Assembly: GCA_032718475.1 (NCBI GenBank)
Contig: JAUCBJ010000775.1
Coordinates: 1-48,396 of the forward strand
Direction: 5' to 3'
Length of the DNA: 48,396 nucleotides
Origin: Nemertoderma westbladi
Lineage: Eukaryota; Xenacoelomorpha; Nemertodermatida; Nemertodermatidae
Below the pieces are notes generated by a model. It saw nothing but the letters and a program-made list of their open reading frames with translations. It was not told where the DNA came from and ran no database searches. A program made the translations under genes and the position numbers. This document shows, piece by piece, positions 11,335 to 23,100 of the stretch (positions are counted from its first letter, which is position 1; each line of letters starts with the position of its first letter).

Positions 11335-13778
11335 CTAAAGAATCCGTTTTCTCTTGTATAACTGTGGCGCTTTAAATCCATTCAGTCCCGTTTTATACAT
11401 TTCCTGTTCATCAATAATTTCTTTCATGTGACTAGCCTCAGCCTTAAGGAAAACGTTTACCAGTTTTTGTAGTAATTTTGGTTTGAATTTCTCGCTGTGT
11501 TCAGAGCAGACAACTTCAGTGGTGTCTATTTGGTTTACTAGTAGTCTATGTAATGTTGGACTCGCTTTGTTCTTGTTGTTTACCAAGGGATATGATTTTT
11601 TCAATATGTGAAATATATTGCAGCAAAGATGTACAAATCCATCACTCGGAAAACACAATCCCCCTCTGTCACGAAACGAAATGTAGCGAATATTCGTGGA
11701 ACTTGATTGGGATTTATCTTTTAGATCGCATCTGGTACATGAACACAACGCATCTGAATTAGGAATTGACTGAACTGCCCATCCAGCCACGTCTGAAATA
11801 ATCAATAGAGATTCGTCGTCGAATATATCAAAATCATCATCTGTTGATAGTTTCGTAATTATTGGTCGTATATCTTCACTATTAGTTTTATCAAGGCAGT
11901 CAATGACATCTTGGTTGGATTGTAGAGCTGCTTTGATTTGAATTATCTTGTTTGAGTTAGTGGCTTCCCGCAGACTTACAAGGAAGCGACCTCCCGACAT
12001 CTGGCGATATTTGCTGAAATGTAACTCAATTTCATCGTCTCCAAGGACTGCCAGGTTAAATAATTGGTATTCGAGTTTGTTGAAGACCAAATCTAGGACC
12101 TTAATTGTGTTAGCAACTGTTAGTATGAGCGCTGAAAATGTCTGCGAAGTGAACCCTGCTTTATTTGAAGACTTCCACCTTGTCAGCCAGTCAAGGAAGG
12201 TTTGAAGGAAACTTTGCCGCTCACTGTCATAACGACTGAGTGTTCTTGTGTAAGGATTAGACGTATTGTGTTTACAGTTCATAAACTCCCAGAAGAGTCT
12301 AATAACACGGAAGTAATCAGCTGTGTCATTATGGAAGTTCTCTGTGCCACCACCCAAATACCATCTGAGGGCATCGATAGTACTATCATGGTACAGGTTG
12401 AGCATAAGCTGGGTGTTTTGCTTGCGCTTTCCAACGTTGATTGTTGCATATGTCAGCTTGTGGGCTTTTCGCAGATTGACTGAAGAATCACAATTAATTC
12501 TCTCTGTATCCATCTGATACACCATACGAACATCAGACATCGACACTTTAGCATTTGCTCCTATTTGAAATATGTCATTCATATAACTCCACTTAAATTC
12601 AGGAGGATAAAAAATGCCGGTGTTAAATAAGTTATTTCGTGTATTCTTCATGAGGTGATTATAATCAAACAACGGAATTATATCACAAAGCTCTGGTTCA
12701 TATATAATCTTTGAGTAAGCATTGACATTAACTGAAAGGCCATCAGTAACAAACACTCGTGGCTGAAACTCGGCCTCTTTTAAATGTTTCACAACTTCCT
12801 TGAATTCTTTTATCAACATGTCTCCTGTTAATGTCTCGTAACATGGCACTGACTTGACAATTATTCCATTTCCCCCACTTAGACCTCTTACCATAATATC
12901 CAGCAGGGTCTTTGGTGATTCGATAATACCTCCTGCACTAAATATTGATTCTCTCTGTAAGTAAATTTCATCCGCGTATATTACAACATTCTGATCCATA
13001 CCAATGCTCTTTAGAAGTGTATAAACTTTTACGTCACCTCTTGTCAACTTTTCAAAGAATGAAATGCTGGGTAGGTTCGGCATCAGCTTCAAGAGCTCTT
13101 TATATCCATTCCTGCTCTTATAACGTAGAATAAGACACTTTCTAATGATATTCTTGGGGTATATTCCTATCTTTTTATAATTGCGGTACTCGTCTAGAAA
13201 TTCCATGAAATCTGAGTCAAAATTAGGCATTGAATGAAACTTGACCTCATTCATTAGCCTAAGCAAAACGCTTTTCTTCTGAACTTTATTATACCCACTT
13301 TTGTTACGTGGTAAATAGCTAAAATTAACGAGGGGTATTTTAGAGGTATTTTGAGAAACAATAAAGTACGTCGTTGAGATCTTAAGGAAGTAATTCAGTT
13401 TTAGATTTTCGGGGGAAATTTCATAAATCATAATTCCATCTTCACTTTCAACATCACACCTACACGCATGTACCTCTCTATTCTTAAAAACATCCTCGTC
13501 TTCAATCCATTTCTTTATATTTCCCAACTCCCACTCCAATTTGTCTTCTTCAACTAATTTTCTATTTTCGAGTAGGTTGTATAGTGTGGGATCAACTTTT
13601 CGTTTAGTTGGTGACTTTCGTAGTGGAGATGGTAATGGCACAACCAATGTAAATATTGATGGAATTGATTCCTTTTTGAGATTGGAACGTCGAAACTGTA
13701 AATTTCTGTTCATCATAAAATCCTTCGGCTCGAAGTGAACTTTACAAATTCGATCTTTATCGTAATCGAATTCTCGAC
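11335..13778 (-). CDS. P-element-like THAP transposase, exon 2
   Basis: This is the second coding exon of the transposase that moves the element. It starts at 13778 after the acceptor TTTTTTCGTTAG and supplies residues 39-852. It completes the THAP zinc finger: RICKVHF gives the last Cys (C50) and His (H53), followed by the typical LKKESIPSIF tail. The RNase H-like catalytic residues expected for P transposases are visible: Asp in IYADE (about D308), Asp in FVTDG (about D384), and the D-x-x-E pair in DEIELHF (about D620 and E623). FDYNHLMKNTRNN (about 409-421) resembles the family block before the GTP-binding insertion. It reads open for 814 codons to the stop at 11335-11337. At 852 aa it is close to Drosophila P transposase (about 750) and THAP9 (about 900). 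Residue assignments are by motif, not by alignment. Confidence 0.92.
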
Positions 13779-14826
13779 CTAACGAAAAAATAATCTAAAA
13801 TAATTAATACGGCTAGTGTTCCGCCCGTGCGAGTATTTCTATTTCACATTGCAATGTAAACTAATTACTACTGAATACAAAAACTCGAATCAATAATCAA
13901 TTAAATGTTCAAAAAATTTGTATTACTAGCTAATTTATAATTTCTAAATAACTATCGGTAGTATTTAAAAAAATTTATTAAAAATTTGGTATTAAATTTA
14001 GTGTTATAAATGTTATAGTTTCAGGTATCTAGCAATTTTTAAGGTAGCTAGTATTTTTATAACATAGGTGTAGCTTGTGTGACCATTTTCTAAATTTAAT
14101 TTTTTATTTTTTCGATTTTTATTATTGGAAAGTGTTATAGAACATAAGTAGATATGTTGTATTTATGGTAGCAAGTGTTTTTTTTTACGAGCTAGTATCT
14201 TTTGAAACTATAAAAATGTTGAAATATTTGGCAATAAATTGTTAAAAGTTGAAATCTGATTTTTTTTAAATTACTAGCTAATTTAAAATTAAAAAATAAT
14301 TAGCTATATGTTCTAGATCATTTTATTTTTTATTTTATTCTAGAATAGTTAAATAACTTTTATATGGTGTTCTATAACTAATAATGAAGCCATAGTAACA
14401 ATGATGAAGGAATATACACACATACGCATGTGGCATACGGATAGCCGTTTTTTTAACTAGCTAGTATTTTTTGAAATTATAAAAAAATGTGAAAACATTG
14501 ATTCTAGAATGTTTTCCAATATTAAAAAAACACTAAATAAAATATTATTTTTTTTATTTTCAAAAATACTAGCTAGTGAAAAAAATACTACTAGATGTCA
14601 GAAAAAATGTATACTAAGGTTCTAGAACAATCACCAATGTTCTAGAACATAATAAAATGCAACAAAACCAAATAAAAAGACATACACATTTTTTAAATTT
14701 GCTGTACCGGTACCATGGATATAGGCCTACACAACACATACCATACTACTGTACCGGTACCGGTAGTACCAAATATATAACATGTCATAGAACATTTTAT
14801 GCGTGATATAATAATAAAATCCTTAC
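13779..14826 (-). other. Intron of the P-like transposase, rich in ACTAGCTAGT palindromes
   Basis: GT-AG intron of AT-rich DNA. ACTAGCTAGT-like palindromes and GAAATTATAAAAA(A)TGTGAAA blocks recur (near 13924, 14195, 14270, 14455 and 14565). Closely similar words fill the MITE at 9890-10210 in the left arm. No coding content. Confidence 0.6.
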
Positions 14827-14941
14827 CTGGCGTATTCAGCCCCTGACGAATCGCTTGTTTCCATTCATTGCAAACAGCAACATCAATAGGAAACCGGTGC
14901 AAATGGTCTTTTGACTTGCATACTAAACAAGTACGTGGCAT
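14827..14941 (-). CDS. P-element-like THAP transposase, exon 1 (N-terminal half of the THAP finger)
   Basis: It encodes MPRTCLVCKSKDHLHRFP and onward to NTPG, with the first zinc-binding pair C5 and C8, the HRFP motif and the conserved Trp (W27). The exon ends CCAG before GTAAGG. Joined to exon 2 (GTCGAG) the split Gly codon is restored in frame, giving C-x2-C-x41-C-x2-H, within THAP spacing. The ATG at 14939-14941 is the first in frame. Intron length is 1048 bp (13779-14826). Without this exon the DNA-binding domain would seem to be missing. Confidence 0.88.
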
Positions 14942-15394
14942 GATGTAGATAGTTCACTATGTGTAGCCAGTGAAGTAATGAAGGCCCTACTGTGTAGAGA
15001 CTAAAGGTTACCGCGATGTACTGGTTAATTGTAATCGAAAAATTATCGGTTAAAATATTGTTTTAAAATAGTTCAGCTGTAGCTAGTTGTGGTAATAATA
15101 ATATTGTTGACAAACCAACGCATCAATATTACAACAGCGCAGTTCAAGAATAATGACACTACTACTTGTTGCCATAGAAATATATCGCAAATAAGATTAA
15201 ATCGCCCCCAACACTGCATTTCTTGTTGCCAAATATGAAAACTTTGACGGATTATATCTCGAGAACGCTCCGGTCGAATTTGCTTAAATTTTTTTTCTGA
15301 GGTCTCTATGGCATATACTACCACTTTATTGAAAAAAATGCCAGGGCCGAAAAAATAACACTAATGCGGTTCCGTCTATATTTAGTATTCCATG

Positions 15395-16832
15395 GTGTAG
15401 TTTATTATAACGTGGCATCGAAATATACCATATTTTTTTAATTCCAGCGATTTACATAAAATTGACGGGAAGGTTTGAAAACTTTAAATAGGTGTTTTCT
15501 CCGTATTTTCTATTTCGTGTAATTGGCAACAAATGCGCCTTTTTCTCGAGAACGGCGTGATGGAATTGGCTACAATTTTCGCATCAGGTTTGTTGTAGTG
15601 AGACCTGAGACACAATTGTGGAACCTCTAAAAACACATTTAAAACAATTGTCAAATGTATTTCTAGTGTATAAACTTCGAAAACGTGCCAATTTTGTGGT
15701 TTTAAGTGGAATTAAGTAACCACGAACAAATTGAAATTTTTTTAGGTTCCAGGTGTGTCACGATAATTACTCAGCCCTTATGGAAATTTTCATCAAATTC
15801 CATGTTCTAGTAACATGTATGGGTACGTTAATGTGTACAGATGTGTTAATAGTAAAATGTATGGGGTTAACCTTGGGTTACATCTCCCCTTGAATTGAAA
15901 TGTAGAAAAACTATTTTTAACACTGTTAAATTTGTTTTGGCTTATAGCTAGCTAGCTTCGCAAAGTATTTGCCAAATTGCAAATAAAACATTCCAATTTA
16001 ATAACAGTTATTTCCATGGTAACCATACATGTAAACACTGTTTGTCACCGGCTCTACCATGTGCTTATCTGTTAGTTGTGCGTGCAGTTCTTTAGCATTT
16101 CAGCATTTTGTATAATACCGGAATAATACCATAGCCTACTATATAGTAGGCCATGACTGCATGATGATACGTACCGGTACTTATTTCATATTTCATTATA
16201 TACTATATGTCAGTACCGGATGTACTAAATAGGCCTATAGCAGTATACATGATATAGTCATTTGACTTTATTTTGTAAACCCATAAAAGCAGGAATTGTG
16301 CGCCGTGCTGTACCACTACAGTACAGCAGTAGGCCTACTACAGAAGTTATGTAAAATAGAAATTATAAGTAAATATACAAATTATTTAACTTGCAATGTT
16401 TAAGGTCAACCTGCAATTACCATACCTGTGAGCCTGTGTGCGTCGCATTTTTTTCTATTTCCTGGCTTCCTGCTGTTGTGATAGTTATCCACAGCAACAG
16501 CAAGTAGCGTAAATTTAAACGCTACCGGTACTGCTACCACGGGTATGCCCGTAGGCCTAGGCTAGGCATCGCTTTGACCACTTTAACGTCTTTACTAGGC
16601 CCCCTATAGTTTTTATATTACATTCCTGTGCTATCAAGCTATCCCCGTATTTCAGTATTTGTTGTTGTCTACCGCGCTACCCCTACCAGTCAGCCAGTAT
16701 GGTGTGTTTATTTCCATTATTCTTGTATTGGTACTCTAGAGTCTAGGTGCTGGTAGCTTAGGCCTACTAAGTACTACAGTTCTAACGATATAATATTTAC
16801 GTTTGACAATTTATTAGTAAATTATTGAAATC
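15395..16832 (+). other. Region upstream of DNAAF1, probably holding its promoter and 5' UTR
   Basis: Non-coding DNA lies between the P-like element and the DNAAF1 start codon. I see no clear TATA box and no strong CpG cluster. TAGGCCTAC and ACCGGTAC palindromes are frequent (for example near 16165, 16232, 16329, 16550 and 16760). The transcription start cannot be placed from sequence alone. Confidence 0.35.
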
Positions 16833-17139
16833 ATGCCTACTATAGTTGATATTAACTCCGATCAACCAAACTGCGGGATGAATTCGGCTGAGTTTGCCGA
16901 TTCTAAAGACAGCATACCGGTACCACCTACCGAATGTTTGGAGCTGACGTCTCAACCGAATGATGCGACTCAGAGTGCCGCAATACCAACCGCAATCAAT
17001 GCGATTTCCAATCCAAACTCGGCTGAATTCGAAGACGGTTGTCTTCGAATGACCAAAAAATATATCCAAAAACTCTGCGCCCAACAGAAGTTGTATAGGA
17101 CCCCCGAATTAAATGATGTGCTCTATTTACACTTTAAAG
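16833..17139 (+). CDS. DNAAF1: DNAAF1 exon 1
   Basis: Encodes residues 1-102 and the first base of codon 103. The N-terminal about 68 residues are a low-conservation Ser/Pro/Asn-rich stretch; [13 protein letters not shown] onward is conserved. Donor AAAG/GTAAAT. Confidence 0.93.
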
Positions 17140-20100
17140 GTAAATGTGAAGTTCAAAATTCTCTCTACCGTTCTCATAACTGATAACCAGTCGAATGATC
17201 AATCAATCTAAAGGTGCGTTCACATAACGTATGAGTATGTCTGAATATAATGTGGCCGACGACTAATTGAAATTTGCATGGCTTTTTTGACTTTATCTGC
17301 CAACCTGTAGTAATGTGCTACTTTTAACACGCAGTATCATTCTTCTACTGATAACATTAATTCCTTTACTTTCCAGGTTTTAAAAGAATTGAAAATCTTG
17401 AGGAATACACGGGGGTTAAATGTTTGTGGTTTGAAAGTAATGGGTTCCGCAAGATAGAAAACCTCGACCACCAACACGAGTTACGGGCATTGTTTCTCCA
17501 ACAAAATATTATTGATAAGTATGTTGTTATATATTATTATACTATACTACTGATTAAACTTTACTATAACCGTGCATAAAGAAAGAATCCATCCATTTCT
17601 ATACCTTTAATATAATAGTTTATAATCGTTTTGTGAAACATCCTTAACAGACAAACAAACAAAGAAATAATGATATTAAAATTGCCCGTTCATGATACAT
17701 GTTGCACGTACCTCACCGGTTGCACGTAAATACCGCATCAATGATGCACGTACCGCACCGATACATGTTGCACGTACCTCACCGGTTGCACGTAAATACC
17801 GCATCAATGATGCACGTACCGCACCGATACATGTTACACGTACCGCACCGATACATGTTACACCTACCGCGCCGATACATGCTGCACGTGGCGCACCGAT
17901 ACATGCTGCACTTACCGCGCCGATACATGTTACACGTACCACACCGATACATGTTGCACCGATACATGTTGCACGTACCGCACCGATACATGTTGCACGT
18001 GGCGCACCGATACATGTTACACGTACCGCACCGATACATGTTACACGTACCGCACCGATACATGTTACACGTACCGCACCGATACATGTTACAAGTACCG
18101 CACCGATACATGTTACACGTACAGCACCGATACATGCTGCACGTACCGCACCGATACATGTTACACGTACCGCACCGATACATGTTACACGTACCGCACC
18201 GATACATGTTACACGTACCGCACCGATACATGTTACACGTACCGCACCGATACATGTTACACGTACCGCACCGATACATGTTACACGTACCGCACCGATA
18301 CATGTTACAAGTACCGCACCGATACATGTTACACGTACAGCACCGATACATGCTGCACTTACCGCGCCGATACATGTTACACGTACCACACCGCTATTTT
18401 ACTTTAACATTATCTGTGTCTTTGGTCTCCGGTTATCATTTCACAAAATTTATCTAGTAATATTATTGAATACCGGTAAATAAATAAAAATTGTATTGCA
18501 GGGTTTATAAATTATATCGCGGAGTTTAGAAATTGTATTGCAGGGTAGATAAATTATATTGCAGGGTTTATAAATTTATTGTATTGAAGGGTCAGGGTAG
18601 ATAAATTATATTGCAGGGTTTATAAATTTATTGTATTAAAGGGTCAGGGTAGATAAATTATATTCAGGGTTTATAAATTTATTGTATTGAAGGGTCAGGG
18701 TAGATAAATTATATTGCAGGGTTTATAAATTTATTGTATTAAAGGGTCAGGGTAGATAAATTATATTGCAGGGTTTATAAATTTATTGTATTGAAGGGTC
18801 AGGGTAGATAAATTATATTGCAGGGTTTATAAATTTATTGTATTGAAGGGTCAGGATTTATAAATTATATTGCATAGTGGTTCATTATTTACACATCAGC
18901 ATGGATGTTTACTTGTAATACCGGTACGATAGTATTAACTTTTGACTATTACTTATACTACTTAGGCTTATAATTCGTTCAATGAATTAATTGTACATTA
19001 TAAATATTAAAATTTTAGAATTGAGAATTTAGAGAACGTTACGGAGTTGTCTCATTTGAACCTTAGCAACAACTACATCAGCAAAATAGAAGGTTTGGAT
19101 CATTTAACCAAACTAGAAACACTTCAGATTTCTCATAATAAGTTAAAGGTATGTTTTAATTTATGCAATTTTTTAGCGTCCACCAGCAGTCCTATTAGCT
19201 GTTTTACCCTTTCCATGTAATTGGCATTATGTATATACTAGTATTTCATTATTTCACGTAAGGGTCTAATCTAAGAAATTTTGGTGAATTTTGGATATTA
19301 CCATTGGCCCTTCGGGCCAATCAAGGGACCAAAATGCCACAAAATTTCTTCGATTAGAGCCTTATGACTTAGGATTGGGGTTACATGACAGTTTTAATTT
19401 AATTAGGGTTTGGGCCTGACCAACTAACCCTAACCAAAAAACAAATAAATTCAAGTTAAAAAAAGGCCTACTGCAGTAGTGCAGTATTACTATACTTAAG
19501 TCTATGGGGAGGTGGGGCATTCCGCCCGGGGGGGGGGGATATCTTTTTTGCTACTCTTTATCCATGACCCTACTGGAAGTCGTCAACCTTCCTTAGTTGA
19601 TCATGATCGATTTATCGATTGTTGTCAAGTTTCTATAGCCCTAATAGTATCATCTTTCTTAACCTTATCTGGCCCGGGCTATTTTACAACGTAATTGGCC
19701 CGGGTGGGGGGGGGGGGGGGGGGGGGTCATTTTAGACATTGTTTAGATCTTTGCTCAAAAATTTAAATTTTGATGGTATAAGAGTTTTCAAGGTCGCTGA
19801 TCACGGTACAACTCGGTAAAAATCATTCGTGGTAACGCAACTATCATTTTTGGTGCTTGTCAGGTGGGACGGAAAATCCAAGTAGCAAAAAATTTCAAAC
19901 GGCAAAAATAGAATTTGGTTGGATAATACGATATTTTTGAGTGTCATATTCGTAACCAGCATCCCAAAAAAAGTATATGGTAACAAAATCAATTTGATTT
20001 TGTGGTGATTTTTCATTATCATTTTTGCACTAGGCGTACTTGTTTTTTTCGTGCCCCAGAGGGTACATTCAAAATTACCAAAGATCTTCTCGTATGTTAT

Positions 20101-23100
20101 ATTTGAGTTCTCGTGATCAGCATCCAAAAAAAACCGTTATATACCGCAAAGAAATTAATTTTAGTGAGCTATAAATACTTTTGAAGATTTTAGCACGAAA
20201 AATACTGATGATGGGTCCCAGATAGGGACCACAACACAAAAACTAACGTAACCATGTAAATGGCGTTTGTTCTATTAGATAGTCCATTAAATTTTAAGAA
20301 AAGTCACGAAATCTCAGTTTTCCCAACTAACGTCAGGGGGTTTGTCAAAGAGTAGGTCAGGTCAGGTATTCTAGGTCATTGATCAAGAAAACTTGCCACC
20401 TCCATGCAGCATAAAGGAGGTGCCACCTGTAGCTGCATAGACCCCTTTTACTAGGGAAAATCTGGTCCTGTAACTAGGACCCCCTTCGTTCTGGGATAAG
20501 GACGCCCTTGGTCCTGGATTAAGGACCCATATACTTGGCTGCAGGGGTATATGGCCTGACCAGGCAGATGGTGATCTACCAATGGCTGGTTAGGAGTAGA
20601 GTGTTCTCATGTCCACTCTGAGGGCACTTCACTGCGACCTGCACCTGGCAGCAAGGATACAGGGCATGGCCCAGCAGATGAGCTGCAACAGCCAATGGTG
20701 GGTCATGTACGCCAGAGTATATATGGGTGATGGGCCTCATATCTGACTCCATTGCGACACCCACCCTGTGGAATGGCAAACCAGGGTGTGGTATTTGCCC
20801 CGAGAGCTGACTCGGCAAAAAAGCACCCCCCAACCCCCACTATGGATTACATTAGCAATGCGGAGGTCCGGCCACTAGAGGCCAATGGAATTACCGGACA
20901 CAATCGGCCTCACAGGCGTCAGTTAACTCCTGACCGGCTGCCTGTCTCACCCCCTACTGGAGAGAGAGCAGCCAATAATTCTTTGAGTCCCTTTCCTGAT
21001 GACCTTTCTGGCCCAAACCCTGGGTCACCAGGGAGGCCAGATTGTGATGGGGAGAGGGATTCTGGAGTTGGAGGCTACTCTCATGTTCCACCCCGACCAA
21101 CAAAGCCATTGGTGAATCTGAGGCAAGTCACTAGACTAGCCTCAGTAAACACCCTAACACTCGGGTCCCCAATGCGACAAGGTGAGCTGACTGCCTTGGC
21201 AGATAAGCTTTCTCTTAGCGCAGTGGGTGTTCAAGAGCACCGAATGCAGACTGGACAGACTGATGAGGTTCTGATTAAGGACATGGGGGGCGGTTGGCGA
21301 CTCGCCCTCGCGTCAGCAGATGATAGTGGCAATGGTGGAATTGGTCTATTGATGAATCCAACTGCACATGCAGCATTGGACAAAATAGACCAAATCTCTA
21401 ACCGCATCATCCGTTGCCACTTCTCATGTTCTGGAAGACTGGCTAAGAAGTTTCCTAAGGTGGTTCTGATTGTGTGCTACTCACCAACTAGTGTTGCCTC
21501 TGTAGAGGAGGTGGAAAATTTCTACCACAATCTACAAGCAGCAACTGATGGAGTGGATCAGCATGCATTCTTAACATTCCTGGGAGACTTTAATGCAAGT
21601 CTGCATCAATCACCTACATCGCCCTGGGTCTATAGCAATAGTGTTAACCGAAATTCTGTCCATCTTCAGGATTTTATCTCTGGAAATGGATTGTTTTCGG
21701 CTGGAACCCAGTTCAAGAAGCGAACTGGAAAGCTATGGACTCATAGTGGACCCAGTGGTCACAAGTCCCAGATAGACCATATTCTGTTTCGTAGGAAATA
21801 CAGGAGCTCTATACAAGACTGTATTGCATTTACACTTCGACCCTTCTCCAGTGATCACCGCCTTATTGTGGCCAAGGTAAGACTTAGTCTGCGTGCTAGC
21901 AGAACAACGAAATCTGCCTTGCCACGGCATGACTGGTCCTCTCTGTTGCAACAGCCAAGTGTGAGATCCAGCTTCACACTACAGCTGAGCAACAGGTATG
22001 AGGCTCTTGCCTCTGAGGCGGCAGATCACTGTGAGGGCTATACTGCCTTTACAGAAGCAGTTAAGTTAGCAGCTGCAGAAACAGTTCCTGTATACCCTCG
22101 AAACAGGAAAAGGGCCCCCTGGACTGACAACAAAATTCAGAAGTGCCGAAATGACCTTCATAAGGCGCAGAAACAGTCCCGACTCAAACAGACTACAGCG
22201 GCCAAGAATGCAGTTAAAGCTGCATCTAGGTCCCTGAACAGGCAGTACTCTGTTAATCTACAGGAGCTAATAAACCAACAGGTTGATGCCATCAATGATG
22301 CTGACGACAGCAGGCAATCATCCCAGGCATGGAAATCGATCAATCTGCTTACTGGGCGGAAAAGCCAACCAACCACCAAGGTTAAGGCTGAATCACCAGC
22401 CGATCGCCTCAATGGTTGGAAAGCCCACTTTGAAAAGCTCCTCAATAATGACAGGGTATTGCCTGATAACTTTATAGAAGTAAAAGTGTCTGAGTCTGTA
22501 CTCCCAGATATTCCCATTGGCGATATCTCCTTTGCAGAAGTGAAGGCTGCTGCAAAGAGCATTAAGACCAATCGTGCCAGTGGAGTAGATGGTGTTCCCC
22601 CTGAGGTCTTTAAAATACCTGAGTGTTTAAAGCTCATCTATCCCATCATAGTAGACATGTACCGTACAACAAGAGTCCCACAAGAAATGAAAACAAATAA
22701 GTTGGTGCCAGTTCCCAAGAAGGGCAACCTAACACTCTATGGTTCTTTTCGGGGAATCTCATTGATCTCGATTGCTGCAAAACTATACAATAGAATTCTA
22801 TTAAATCGCATCAGGGATCCCATTGAGAGACTGCTACGTGGAAATCAGAATGGGTTCCGTAAAGGTCGTGGGACCATGGAGCCCATTTTGGCACTTAGAA
22901 GGATAATTGAAGAGTTATCAAAAAAGAAAGACAGGCATCTGGCTGTTATCTTTGTTGACTTCTTCAAGGCCTTTGATTCAGTCTCTCGCTCACGTATGTT
23001 CAGCATACTTTCATTATATGGGATTCCTGATGAAATTATTGCAGCAATCAGATCAGTATACGATGGTTCGACAACATTTGTGTCTACTGTTGACGGTGAC

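Larger units (their letters stand above)
9688..15394 (-). mobile_element. P-element-like DNA transposon, apparently complete
   Basis: The left end CATGGAATACTAAATATA (from 9688) and the right end, read on the minus strand from 15394, are near-identical and start with CATG like the Drosophila P element. The arms run for 131 bp: 9688-9768 plus 10386-10435 on the left, 15264-15394 on the right. The left arm is interrupted by a 609-bp MITE. Between the arms lies a two-exon THAP-transposase gene on the minus strand. The family makes 8-bp target duplications. Here the flanks give only an imperfect match, GTATAGT (9681-9687) against GTGTAGT (15395-15401). Ends, gene and intron are all present, so the element could be autonomous or a very recent loss. 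Confidence 0.88.

Noticed and set aside
10899-11381. 160-codon minus-strand frame overlapping the transposase end
   Set aside because: It is Thr/Ala/Val-rich because of the minisatellite at 11026-11295 and lies in a different frame from the transposase.
17676-18483. Four overlapping 200-260-codon open frames on both strands (for example Ala-Pro-Ile-His-Val repeats)
   Set aside because: They are produced by the 24-bp minisatellite, whose period is a multiple of three, and lie inside DNAAF1 intron 2.
22158-22637. Antisense frames within the LINE copies (for example 159 codons at 22158-22637)
   Set aside because: These are shadows of the EN-RT frame; the same antisense frames appear in copy 2 because the DNA is nearly identical.
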